From the NCBI GenBank assembly GCA_947505565.1, contig CANNLB010000040.1, positions 1-9,245 of the forward strand: DNA of 9,245 bases, written 5' to 3'. Every line of letters begins with the position of its first letter. Position 1 is the first letter of the stretch. Under the pieces are notes generated by a model. That model was not told the origin of the DNA, ran no database searches, and saw only the letters and a list, made by a program, of their open reading frames with translations. The DNA is from Acidobacteriota bacterium. Lineage in GTDB: Bacteria > Acidobacteriota > Terriglobia > Bryobacterales > Bryobacteraceae. This document shows, piece after piece, positions 1 to 6,959 of this stretch. A program made the translations under genes and the position numbers.

Positions 1-3000
1 ATAGGGGTCCGCCGGCAACCGCAAAATGCCCGCCGGGCTGAACTGCGCGCCCGGAGTCGAGGTCACAATCTCCATCAACCCTTCCGGCCGGATCTTCGCT
101 TCCAGGTTCACTTTTATGTTGAAAAAGCCTTGCCTGCGATCAATCGACTCAATACCCAAGCGCTGCGCCGTCGCCCGCACCAGCGAGAAGCTCGCCAAGG
201 TTTTCACGACATCCGGCGGCGGCCCATACCGGTCGGCGAACTCTTCCAAAATCTTGTTCGCTTCCAGCAGCGAGTGCAGCGAGGCGATTTTTTTGTACGC
301 GCGCAGCCGCTGCATCTCCTCGGCGATGTAGCTGGCCGGGATCCGGATATCCACCCCCAATGTGATCGTCGAGTGCACCTCCACCGGGATTTCCTCGCCC
401 TTCAACTCCCGCACCGTGTCCTCGAGCAGCTTCAAATACGTGTCATAACCCACCGCATCCATCTGCCCATGCTGCGCCCCGCCCAGCAGATTGCCGGAGC
501 CGCGCAACTCCAAATCCAGCGCCGCAATCTTAAAGCCGGCCCCCAAGTCGCTGAACTCCTTCAGCGCCGCCAACCGCTTCCGCGCGATCTCGGTCAGGTC
601 CTTGTTCTCGGGCACCAGCAAATAGGCATACGCCCGCCGATTCGACCGGCCCACCCGGCCCCGCAACTGATAGAGCTCCGACAAACCATAGCGCTCGGCG
701 TTCTCAATCAGAATCGTATTCGCCATCGGAATGTCGATTCCGTTTTCGATGATCGTCGTGCACACGAAAACATCGAAGTCATGTCGCATGAAGCCAAGCA
801 GAGCCTTCTCCAACTCGTTCTCACTCAACTGCCCGTGCCCCACCCCGACCCGAACCCCGGGCAGCCACTCCTGCAGCCAAGCCGCCCGCTGGTAGATCGT
901 CTCGACACGGTTGTGCACGAAGTAAACCTGGCCGCCGCGATTGACTTCGAGTTCAATTGCCGACCGGATCAGGTCCGCGTTATAGTGCGAAACGACCGTC
1001 TGCACGCTGAGCCGATCCTTCGGCGGAGTCTCGATCACGCTCATGTCCCGCAGCCCCAGCAGCGACATGTGCAGCGTCCGCGGGATCGGCGTCGCCGACA
1101 TCGTTAGCACGTCGATGTTGTGCCGCAACTGCTTCAGCCGCTCCTTGTGCCGAACGCCGAAACGCTGCTCCTCATCGACGATCAGCAGGCCAAGGTCAAT
1201 GAACTCGACGTCCTTTGAAAGTAGCCGATGCGTGCCGATGAGAATATCGATCTTGCCGTGCCCCAGGTCCTCGATGATCTTCTTCGTCTCCACCGGAGAC
1301 CGGAACCGGCTCAGCATTTCGATATTGACCGGGAAGCTGGCGAACCGGCGTTTGAATGTCTCGTAATGCTGGAAGGTCAGCACCGTGGTCGGGGTCAAAA
1401 CGGCCACCTGCTTGCCGTCGCCGAGCGCCTTGAAGGCCGCCCGCATCGCCACCTCGGTCTTGCCGAATCCGACGTCCCCGCACAGTAAACGGTCCATCGG
1501 CTGGGCCCGTTCCATATCGCGCTTGATCTCGGAAACGGCCTGGACCTGGTCCTTCGTCGCGGTGTAGGGGAAGGCGTCTTCAAACTCGCGCTGCCAGTTG
1601 GAATCGGGCGAAAACGCAAAGCCTTCCGACATCCGCCGCTCAGCGTAAAGCTTGAGCAACTCGTCGGCCATGTCGCGCATTTTCGCCTTCACGCGCGACT
1701 TCGTCTTCGACCACGTCGCCCCGCCCAACCGGTCGAGCGGCGGGGTACCTTCGCCGGCCCCGCGGAACTTCTGGACCAAATCCAGGCGGGTCATCGGGAC
1801 GTACAGCTTCGATTCCCCGGAGTACTCCAGGATCAGAAAATCGCCCTGCTGATCGCCCTGCGGGATCTCTTTAATGCCTAAAAACTTGCCGACGCCGTGC
1901 GTCACATGGACGACGAAGTCGCCCGGCTTCAAGTCGGCGATATCGGCCGCAAAGGCCGCCGCGGCGCGCTTGTTCAAGGCCGGCTCGGCAATTAGGTCGG
2001 AAGTATCGAACAGGTCCTCCGTGCCGATGATGGCGAGCTTGGCGGCGGTCAGCGTCGTGCCCCGCGTCATGCGCCCTCGAGCCAGCATCGTGCTGGCGGA
2101 ATTGCCAAACAGCCGAGCCCGTTCCGCGTGGAACGGCGACACCGTGTCGGTGCTCGACAGCGCCAGTTGAAACGGCACCGAGTACTCGGCGAAGATGTCG
2201 GCCAGCCGCTCCACTTCGCCAATCGCCGGGGCGAAGTAGAGCACCTTGTAGCCCTGCTCAACCAGCTTGCGCGTTTCCGCTACGGCGTTCGGCAAGTTGC
2301 CGTGAAACGCCGGAGACGGCCGGGAATGCAGGTCTGCGGACTGCCCAGCCGCCGACTCGCCGAGCAGTTCGACCTGACGCAGTGTGATTCGTTTCCGGAC
2401 GTCAATCTGAGCGGCCAGCTCGTTCCACGTCAGGAACACCGACTCCGGCGGCACGATCATGTCGCGCTGATTTTCTCCCAGGCGCTTCCAAAGCCGATCG
2501 GCGGCCGAATGTACCTGCTCCGGCTCATCGATTACGACGAGCGCATCGGCGGCCAGTTCGAGCAACGTGGAGGCGCGCGGGTCCGTCAAAACCCTTGTGA
2601 ACTCCCAGGCGGGCACCGGGTTGCTTGGCCGCGGGTGCTCCACCAGCGGGAGCACCACCGCTCGCTCCACCTTCATCACGGACCGCTGCGTCGCCACGTC
2701 GAACCGGCGCATCGAATCGATCGTGTCGCCGAAGAACTCGATCCGCAACGGCTGGTCCGACCCCGCCGGGAAGATATCGACGATGCCGCCGCGCATCGAG
2801 AATTCGCCAACCATTTCCACCGGATCGCGTTCGGTGTAACCGATGCGGTGCAGATGTTCCGCCAGGTCGTCCAGCCCAAGGTCGTCGTCAAGCTTCAGCG
2901 TCAGCGCCAACTGTTGATAGAACGAGCCGGGGTAGGTCCGCAGCAGCGCCGAGGCGATCGGGGTGACCGTGATCGAGGTAAGCCCGGAAGCGAGGCGGTA

Positions 3001-3354
3001 GAGCCCGACAGCCCGCTCTTCACTGATCTCGGAGTGGGGCGACAGGCCTTGCGAAGGCAGCACATCGAGGGCGGGCAAAAGTTGCGGGCGTGGCTTGGTT
3101 TCGTCGTTGACGAGAAGCTCAAAAAACGTTTCCAGCGCGGCGAACAGGCCTTCTGCTTCCTGAGCCCCGTCGGTGAGCAGCAGCAGCGATTTGCCAGAGC
3201 GTTGCCAGAGCAAAGTGCTATACAGCGCCTTGGCCGTAAGGGTGAGACCGGAGAGCGACTGATGGGTGTGGTTCCGTAAGCCACGGATAATGGAGTCGAA
3301 AGCGGCATCGCGGCCGAGGCTTTCCAGAAGTTCGCGAAGAGCGGGGTGCGTCAT
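1..3354 (-). CDS. mfd: Transcription-repair coupling factor Mfd (3' end outside window)
   Basis: Mfd is the cytoplasmic ATP-dependent DNA translocase that pushes stalled RNA polymerase off DNA lesions and recruits UvrA for nucleotide excision repair. One open frame runs 1118 codons from ATG 3354-3352 to the window edge with no stop. Seen in order: a UvrB-like N-terminal module with RGGIVDIFP (residues 188-196); a CarD-like RNA-polymerase-interacting domain starting near residue 478 (PGDFVVHVTHGVGKFLG, later YSGESKLYVP); Walker A GDVGFGKTE (626-634, Lys632); the DEEQ box (727-730); motif VI GRVGRSN (899-905); the TRG-type segment RGAGNLLG (951-958); and a C-terminal domain with FADRYGPPPD. The Walker lysine lies almost where it does in E. 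coli Mfd (about 1150 residues), so roughly 30-60 residues are missing beyond base 1. The N-terminus MTHPALRELLESL fits the family. No strong Shine-Dalgarno sequence precedes the start. All motifs share one frame, so the gene looks intact. Confidence 0.97.
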   Translation of the reverse strand, partial: MTHPALRELLESLGRDAAFDSIIRGLRNHTHQSLSGLTLTAKALYSTLLWQRSGKSLLLLTDGAQEAEGLFAALETFFELLVNDETKPRPQLLPALDVLPSQGLSPHSEISEERAVGLYRLASGLTSITVTPIASALLRTYPGSFYQQLALTLKLDDDLGLDDLAEHLHRIGYTERDPVEMVGEFSMRGGIVDIFPAGSDQPLRIEFFGDTIDSMRRFDVATQRSVMKVERAVVLPLVEHPRPSNPVPAWEFTRVLTDPRASTLLELAADALVVIDEPEQVHSAADRLWKRLGENQRDMIVPPESVFLTWNELAAQIDVRKRITLRQVELLGESAAGQSADLHSRPSPAFHGNLPNAVAETRKLVEQGYKVLYFAPAIGEVERLADIFAEYSVPFQLALSSTDTVSPFHAERARLFGNSASTMLARGRMTRGTTLTAAKLAIIGTEDLFDTSDLIAEPALNKRAAAAFAADIADLKPGDFVVHVTHGVGKFLGIKEIPQGDQQGDFLILEYSGESKLYVPMTRLDLVQKFRGAGEGTPPLDRLGGATWSKTKSRVKAKMRDMADELLKLYAERRMSEGFAFSPDSNWQREFEDAFPYTATKDQVQAVSEIKRDMERAQPMDRLLCGDVGFGKTEVAMRAAFKALGDGKQVAVLTPTTVLTFQHYETFKRRFASFPVNIEMLSRFRSPVETKKIIEDLGHGKIDILIGTHRLLSKDVEFIDLGLLIVDEEQRFGVRHKERLKQLRHNIDVLTMSATPIPRTLHMSLLGLRDMSVIETPPKDRLSVQTVVSHYNADLIRSAIELEVNRGGQVYFVHNRVETIYQRAAWLQEWLPGVRVGVGHGQLSENELEKALLGFMRHDFDVFVCTTIIENGIDIPMANTILIENAERYGLSELYQLRGRVGRSNRRAYAYLLVPENKDLTEIARKRLAALKEFSDLGAGFKIAALDLELRGSGNLLGGAQHGQMDAVGYDTYLKLLEDTVRELKGEEIPVEVHSTITLGVDIRIPASYIAEEMQRLRAYKKIASLHSLLEANKILEEFADRYGPPPDVVKTLASFSLVRATAQRLGIESIDRRQGFFNIKVNLEAKIRPEGLMEIVTSTPGAQFSPAGILRLPADPY

Positions 3355-3399
3355 GCGGGGAGGCGGTTCTCTATAGTTTGACAGAGCTAGACTTAAGGT
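3355..3399. promoter_or_regulatory. Short divergent intergenic region between mfd and the Uma2 gene
   Basis: These 45 bases separate two divergent start codons, so any promoters here must be very compact or overlap the genes. On the plus strand, TATAGT (3372-3377) is one base off the -10 consensus and could serve the Uma2 gene, but no good -35 lies 16-18 bases upstream. A perfect TTGACA (3378-3383) lies too close to the Uma2 ATG for a -10 to follow before the gene. On the minus strand, TATAGA (3376-3371, reverse complement) could serve mfd, with only a weak -35. AAGG at 3395-3398 is only one base from the Uma2 ATG, too close for a normal ribosome binding site. Treat this as a region that probably holds promoters, not as a mapped site. 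Confidence 0.3.
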
Positions 3400-3969
3400 A
3401 TGGCGACGAGTCCAATTCCGCTCATTTCTTTCGAGGAGTATTTGGCCCTCGAAGAGACGGCGCAGTTTAAGAACGAGTTCTATCAGGGCCAGATTCTGGC
3501 GATGTCCGGATCGACGCTCTCGCACGAAAGGATCGCGATGAACGTGCGAACCCATCTGCGCTTGGGCTTGCTCGGCAAGGACTGCGAGGTGCTCGGAGAC
3601 GGGCTGCTTTTCCGGACAGGTCTCGATGGCTTGGCAGCTTATCCCGACGCGGTCGTCTTCTGCGGCCAGATGAAATTCGAAGACCATCGGAGTCTCGTTG
3701 CGCTGAATCCCAAGGTTGTCATTGAGGTCCTCTCGCCTTCGACGGAAACCTATGATCGGACCACCAAGGCCCGCGAATATTGGAAGTGCCCGTCGGTTGC
3801 GCAGTATTTTCTGATCCGCCAGGACCAACCGTTTGTCGAAATTCAAAGCCGCCAAGCGGATGGCAATATCACCATTAATTGGATCGAAGGCCGCGAGTCG
3901 GATTGCCCGTTTGCATCACTCGGCCTCAGCATTGCGATGGCCGACATCTACGAGCGGGTCAACTTCTAG
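3400..3969 (+). CDS. Uma2 family (DUF820) PD-(D/E)XK nuclease-fold protein
   Basis: This is a 189-residue protein of the Uma2/DUF820 family, which has a restriction-endonuclease-like PD-(D/E)XK fold. Its cellular role is not established, and it is typically found in many copies in cyanobacteria, acidobacteria and relatives. Seen here: the N-terminal ISFEEYLALEE typical of the family, NEFYQGQI with Glu26, PDAVV with Pro82-Asp83, VIEVLSPST with Glu109, and then Asp119 and Lys123 in a DRTTKAREY segment. These are the expected active-site positions, so the core looks complete and the length is normal. The ATG at 3400 is chosen because the conserved N-terminus starts right after it; the Shine-Dalgarno signal is poor. 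No signal peptide or membrane segment is visible. A shrunken paralogous copy follows directly downstream. Nuclease activity is inferred from the fold, not shown. Confidence 0.93.
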   Translation: MATSPIPLISFEEYLALEETAQFKNEFYQGQILAMSGSTLSHERIAMNVRTHLRLGLLGKDCEVLGDGLLFRTGLDGLAAYPDAVVFCGQMKFEDHRSLVALNPKVVIEVLSPSTETYDRTTKAREYWKCPSVAQYFLIRQDQPFVEIQSRQADGNITINWIEGRESDCPFASLGLSIAMADIYERVNF

Positions 3970-4180
3970 GACACCAATTGCGGGGAGAGCTACCGCTACC
4001 CAGATGATCATAAGCAAACTGATCCATCGGTTGGGAAGTACATCGGAACGGACGGACGGCGAACTTCACGCAGGCCAGCTCAAGTTGGAAGACGAACGCG
4101 AGTTGGTGCTCTTGAACCCCAACTTCCTCATCGAAGTTCTCCCGCCGTCCACGGAAGCCTACGAGCGAATCACCTTCTAG
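3970..4180 (+). pseudogene. Internally deleted, decayed tandem copy of the Uma2 gene
   Basis: The open frame from ATG 4004 to TAG 4178-4180 would encode 58 residues. Residues 24-58 align without gaps to residues 89-123 of the upstream Uma2 protein, with 22 of 35 identical by eye, including GQ-K-ED, LNP, IEVL (Glu44) and PPSTEAYER. The N-terminal part (ISKLIHRLG) resembles the helix around residues 45-58 of the full gene. The segment with the PD motif and nearly all of the C-terminal third are missing. The last 21 bases (4160-4180) match the last 21 of the intact gene (3949-3969) at 18 positions, so the gene end is retained. I read this as a tandem duplicate reduced by two internal deletions. 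It lacks one catalytic acidic site and should be inactive as a nuclease. The frame is still open, so expression as a micro-protein cannot be excluded. No clear ribosome binding site precedes ATG 4004. Confidence 0.72.
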
Positions 4181-4647
4181 CCCCGCGCCAGAATCTCTTT
4201 CTCGATGTTCGTCGTCGAGTATCCGGGCTCCAGCGGCAGCGGCGTGACGACTCCTCCGGCCGCCTCCACCTCTTCCCTTCCCGCGATGAAGTGACTCCAG
4301 TCGGCACCCTTGACGAGCACGTCCGGCAGCACCGCCGCAATCAGTTCCCGCGGCGTGTCCTCGTCGAACAACACAACCGCGTCCACGGCCGCCAGGGCCA
4401 CCGCCATCGCCGTCCGCTGATGCTCGGAGAGCAGAGGGCGGGTCGGGCCCTTCAGCCGCGCTACCGAGTCGTCTGTGTTCAACGCCAGCACCAGGACATC
4501 GCCCAGCGCCCGCGCCGTTTCCAGCAAGCGGATGTGGCCCGGATGCAGAATGTCATAGCATCCGTTAGTGAACACCACCTTCCGCCCTTCGGCCTTCCAC
4601 TGCACCCGTTGCTCAACCAGCGCTGCTCGCGAATAAAACTCTGCCAT
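4177..4647 (-). CDS. rfaE2: D-glycero-beta-D-manno-heptose 1-phosphate adenylyltransferase
   Basis: This 156-residue cytoplasmic nucleotidyltransferase transfers AMP from ATP to heptose-1-phosphate, giving ADP-heptose for the LPS inner core. It matches the C-terminal half of E. coli HldE; here it is a stand-alone protein without the kinase domain, as in many non-enteric bacteria. Seen: TNGCYDILHPGH with the HxGH nucleotide-binding site (residues 35-38), LNTDDSVARLKGPTRPL (56-72), VKGADW (112-117) and YSTTNIEK (143-150), the motif closing the active site. Length is normal. The start ATG (4647-4645) has GAAGGG (4655-4650) just upstream, lying over the stop codon of the preceding hydrolase gene only 6 bases away, so the two genes form one operon and are probably translationally coupled. 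The stop codon shares CTAG (4177-4180) with the decayed Uma2 copy on the other strand. The kinase and isomerase partners are not in the window. Confidence 0.95.
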   Translation of the reverse strand: MAEFYSRAALVEQRVQWKAEGRKVVFTNGCYDILHPGHIRLLETARALGDVLVLALNTDDSVARLKGPTRPLLSEHQRTAMAVALAAVDAVVLFDEDTPRELIAAVLPDVLVKGADWSHFIAGREEVEAAGGVVTPLPLEPGYSTTNIEKEILARG

Positions 4648-4653
4648 GGCCCT

Positions 4654-5286
4654 TCAGTCTCGCACGCCGAACAGGAACGCCGCCGTCAGCGCCCACATCG
4701 GCTCGAGCACATCGGTGAGTTCATGGCCGGAATCAAACAGGTGGAGTTCGGCCCGCGGGTGCAGCGCTTGGAACTCCTCAGAATACGTACACGGCACGAC
4801 GTCGTCGTGGCTGCCATGGAAGATCAGCGTCGGCTGCGTCACGGCCGGGAAGTCCAGATGCCTCACCCCATCATCGAGCAGCGCGATGCCCACCCGGCGA
4901 CGCTCTCCGGCCGCGTAGTGGAAGACCTCCATCGACCCTTCGGCCCGCCACTTGGCCACCACCTCCGGCCCCAGCCGAAGCGGCCAGCGGCGAGCGAAGC
5001 CAAACGCGGGAGCCAGCAGAACAATCTTTTCGACGTTCGGATGAGCCGCCGCGTAGAGCGCCGCAAGGTAGCCGCCCATGCTCGAACCGATCAGCGCCAC
5101 CGGCCCCGCGCCGGCGGCAGCATCGATCAAAGCAAGCTGTTTTGAGATCGTCAGCGACGCGAAATCGCCCCCGTCGAGGGCGGGCACGATGCATTCGGCA
5201 CCGGCCTGGCGGAGCCGTTCCGCGAACAGCTGCGCCTTTTTCGATGAAGGGCTAGACGCAAAGCCATGAAGGTATAGGACGCGCAC
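4654..5286 (-). CDS. YqiA-type alpha/beta hydrolase (esterase family)
   Basis: This 210-residue protein has a compact alpha/beta hydrolase fold resembling the YqiA/UPF0227 esterases. Seen: an N-terminal strand and oxyanion region [17 protein letters not shown], the nucleophile elbow GSSMGG with Ser69, HGSHDDVVP with Asp161 as the likely acid, and DSGHEL with His188. A complete Ser-Asp-His triad is therefore present in the right order. There is no signal peptide, so it is probably cytoplasmic. The start is GTG at 5286-5284, supported by GGAGGG (5295-5290) three bases upstream and by the family-typical N-terminus that begins at once; the nearby upstream ATG is in another frame. It is the first gene of an operon with rfaE2 (6-base gap). 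The substrate is unknown. The link to rfaE2 might suggest a cell-envelope role, but that is only contextual. Confidence 0.87.
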   Translation of the reverse strand: MRVLYLHGFASSPSSKKAQLFAERLRQAGAECIVPALDGGDFASLTISKQLALIDAAAGAGPVALIGSSMGGYLAALYAAAHPNVEKIVLLAPAFGFARRWPLRLGPEVVAKWRAEGSMEVFHYAAGERRRVGIALLDDGVRHLDFPAVTQPTLIFHGSHDDVVPCTYSEEFQALHPRAELHLFDSGHELTDVLEPMWALTAAFLFGVRD

Positions 5287-5340
5287 AGTCCCTCCATTGT
5301 GCTAAAAGAGAATGGTCCAATTCAATGCGCGATTATTCGG

Positions 5341-5370
5341 TTGCGGCGGAAGCGCGCCAATCGCTAGAAT
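5341..5370 (+). promoter_or_regulatory. Candidate sigma70-type promoter for acpP-fabF-etfBA
   Basis: TAGAAT at 5365-5370 is a good -10 hexamer (5 of 6 to consensus). TTGCGG at 5341-5346 keeps the TTG of the -35 box at an 18-base spacing. Transcription would start near 5377, giving a leader of about 26 bases that includes AGGAG (5382-5386). It lies in the 116-bp divergent region between the hydrolase gene and acpP, where a promoter for the plus-strand genes is expected. The -35 box is weak, so this is a candidate only. Confidence 0.4.
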
Positions 5371-5402
5371 CGGATGTTCAGAGGAGAACAACCAGACCTT
5401 TT

Positions 5403-5639
5403 ATGTCAGTTGACCAGAAAGTAAAGCAGATCATTGTCGAGCAGTTGGGCGTGGACGAAGCCCAAGTCGACGGCACCGCGTCATTCGTCGACGATTTGGG
5501 AGCCGATTCGCTCGACCTCGTCGAACTCGTCATGGCTTTTGAAGAGGCCTTCGATCTGAATATTCCGGACGACGACTCGGAAAAAATCAAGACCGTGAAG
5601 GACGCGATCGATTACATCGAAGCCAAAGCGAAGAAGTAA
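5403..5639 (+). CDS. acpP: Acyl carrier protein
   Basis: This 78-residue acidic protein holds growing acyl chains as thioesters on a 4'-phosphopantetheine arm during type II fatty acid synthesis in the cytoplasm. Seen: the signature [20 protein letters not shown] with Ser36 of the DSL motif as the attachment site, then [19 protein letters not shown], which forms the last helices. Length and four-helix layout are standard. The frame is open upstream to an ATG at 5325, but ACPs start at [11 protein letters not shown], so ATG 5403 is chosen. AGGAG (5382-5386) lies 16 bases before it, longer than an optimal spacer, and no closer site or alternative in-frame start is visible. fabF follows 50 bases downstream, the familiar acpP-fabF pairing. 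Confidence 0.97.
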   Translation: MSVDQKVKQIIVEQLGVDEAQVDGTASFVDDLGADSLDLVELVMAFEEAFDLNIPDDDSEKIKTVKDAIDYIEAKAKK

Positions 5640-5657
5640 GCATCCATTAAGAGTGAA

Positions 5658-5680
5658 CCTGCCTACGTTTCGGCAGGAGG
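5658..5680 (+). promoter_or_regulatory. Small hairpin overlapping the fabF Shine-Dalgarno sequence
   Basis: CCTGCC (5658-5663) and GGCAGG (5672-5677) form a perfect 6-bp inverted repeat around an 8-base loop. The strong fabF ribosome binding site AGGAGG spans 5675-5680, so its first three bases sit in the 3' arm. AGGAGG is nine bases before the TTG start at 5690. The hairpin could lower fabF translation relative to acpP, which is needed in much larger amounts. That effect is inferred. Confidence 0.5.
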
Positions 5681-5689
5681 AGATCTTGA

Positions 5690-6958
5690 TTGGCTGAACA
5701 ATCACACCCCCACCGGGGCAATCGAAGAGTAGTGGTGACCGGGGTCGGGCTCGTCACGTGCCTGGGTATCGGCACAGAACCGACCTGGTCGGGCCTTTTG
5801 GCCGGCAAAAGCGGAATCGCTCCCATTGAGCTGTTTGACGCAAAGGCCTTTGCTTGCCGGTTTGCCGGCGAGGTGAAGAACTTTGACCCGAGCAAGTTCA
5901 TTGAGCAGAAGGAGATTAAAAAGCTAGGTCGTTTCATGATGTTCGCCATCGCGGCGGCGGATGAAGCCTTGGCGTCTTCGGGGCTAAAGATCGATGCTGG
6001 CAACGCCGAAAGCGTTGGCGTCTACATCGGCAGCGGTATCGGTGGCTTCGAAGTGATCGAACGCGAGCACTCGAAACTGCTGGCGGGCGGTCCGTCGAAG
6101 ATTTCGCCATTCTTTATTCCGGCGACGATCGTGAATTTGGCGAGCGGCCAGGTTTCGATTCGGACCGGAGCGAAGGGTCCTAACTCAGCCGTGGCAACTG
6201 CTTGTACGACCGGTGCCCACGCAGTCGGCGACTCGTTTAAGATCATCCAGCGGGGCGATGCCGACGCCATGATCTGCGGTGGGGCCGAGGCGGCTATTAC
6301 GCCGCTCAGCGTCGGTGGGTTCGCCGCTTTGCGGGCGCTGTCGACACGTAACGATGAGCCCCAACGCGCTTCACGGCCGTGGGACAAGGATCGCGACGGC
6401 TTCGTCATCGGCGAAGGCGCGGGAATCTTGATGTTGGAAGAGCTCGAGTTCGCCAAGGCACGCGGCGCCAACATTCTGGCTGAAATCATTGGTTACGGCA
6501 TGAGTGGCGACGCGTTCCACATGACGGCTCCGAGCGAAGACGGCGACGGCCCCTTCCGCATGATGCGCGCCGCGATTCGCGACGCCGGCATTGAACCTTC
6601 GGAAGTGGATTACCTGAACGCTCATGCGACGTCGACGTTCCTCGGCGACAAGATTGAGACGACGGCGATGAAGCGGGCTTTCGGCGACCATGCCTACAAG
6701 CTGGCGATCAGTTCGACCAAGTCCATGACCGGGCATCTGCTCGGCGGCGCGGGCGGGCTGGAAGCCGGTATTGCGGTGCTCGCCATCCGTGACCAAATTG
6801 CCCCGCCAACGATCAACCACGAAACACCGGATCCGGCGTGTGATCTCGACTACGTGCCGAACGTGGCCCGCCCGATGAAGATCAACGTTGCCATGAGCAA
6901 CTCATTCGGCTTCGGCGGAACCAACGGCGGGCTGATCTTCCGGAAATACGACGAGTAG
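5690..6958 (+). CDS. fabF: Beta-ketoacyl-ACP synthase II (KAS II)
   Basis: FabF condenses malonyl-ACP with an acyl-ACP, the chain-elongation step of fatty acid synthesis. The 422-residue protein has a full thiolase fold. Seen: RRVVVTGVGLVTCLG at the N-terminus; the nucleophile Cys172 in ATACTTGAHA; the first catalytic histidine His312 in NAHATSTFLGD; Lys344 and His349 in STKSMTGHLLGGAGG; and the C-terminal SNSFGFGGTN gate. The triad Cys-His-His is complete. The start is TTG at 5690, supported by AGGAGG nine bases upstream; it adds about eleven residues before the conserved core. Around His312 the usual NAHGTSTP reads NAHATSTF, a Gly-to-Ala and Pro-to-Phe change. KAS II rather than KAS I is favoured by pairing with acpP and by overall similarity. 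etfB starts one base after the stop codon, so it is very likely cotranscribed and coupled. Confidence 0.96.
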   Translation: MAEQSHPHRGNRRVVVTGVGLVTCLGIGTEPTWSGLLAGKSGIAPIELFDAKAFACRFAGEVKNFDPSKFIEQKEIKKLGRFMMFAIAAADEALASSGLKIDAGNAESVGVYIGSGIGGFEVIEREHSKLLAGGPSKISPFFIPATIVNLASGQVSIRTGAKGPNSAVATACTTGAHAVGDSFKIIQRGDADAMICGGAEAAITPLSVGGFAALRALSTRNDEPQRASRPWDKDRDGFVIGEGAGILMLEELEFAKARGANILAEIIGYGMSGDAFHMTAPSEDGDGPFRMMRAAIRDAGIEPSEVDYLNAHATSTFLGDKIETTAMKRAFGDHAYKLAISSTKSMTGHLLGGAGGLEAGIAVLAIRDQIAPPTINHETPDPACDLDYVPNVARPMKINVAMSNSFGFGGTNGGLIFRKYDE

Positions 6959-6959
6959 C

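Noticed and set aside
130..1107. Long plus-strand open frame (325 codons) opposite mfd
   Set aside because: It is Arg/His/Gln-rich low-complexity translation with no family features and is the antisense shadow of the conserved Mfd helicase region.
2128..3279. Long plus-strand open frame (383 codons) opposite mfd
   Set aside because: Composition is Arg/Gln/Glu-rich, as expected from antisense GC-rich coding DNA; the minus strand encodes the conserved Mfd N-terminus here.
3378..3383. Perfect TTGACA as a -35 box for the Uma2 gene
   Set aside because: A -10 box at 16-18 bases would fall inside the coding sequence after the ATG, and the bases there do not resemble one.
4291..5145. Plus-strand open frame crossing rfaE2 and the hydrolase
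   Set aside because: It lies antisense to two genes with complete catalytic motifs and shows no recognisable motif itself.
5287..5340. Minus-strand promoter for the hydrolase-rfaE2 operon
   Set aside because: A TTGAAT-like -35 is present but no acceptable -10 is found at a usable spacing; a promoter must exist here but I cannot place it.
5325..5402. 26-codon N-terminal extension of acpP from ATG 5325
   Set aside because: Acyl carrier proteins begin at the residue encoded at 5403, and the extension would cover the candidate promoter and the Shine-Dalgarno sequence.
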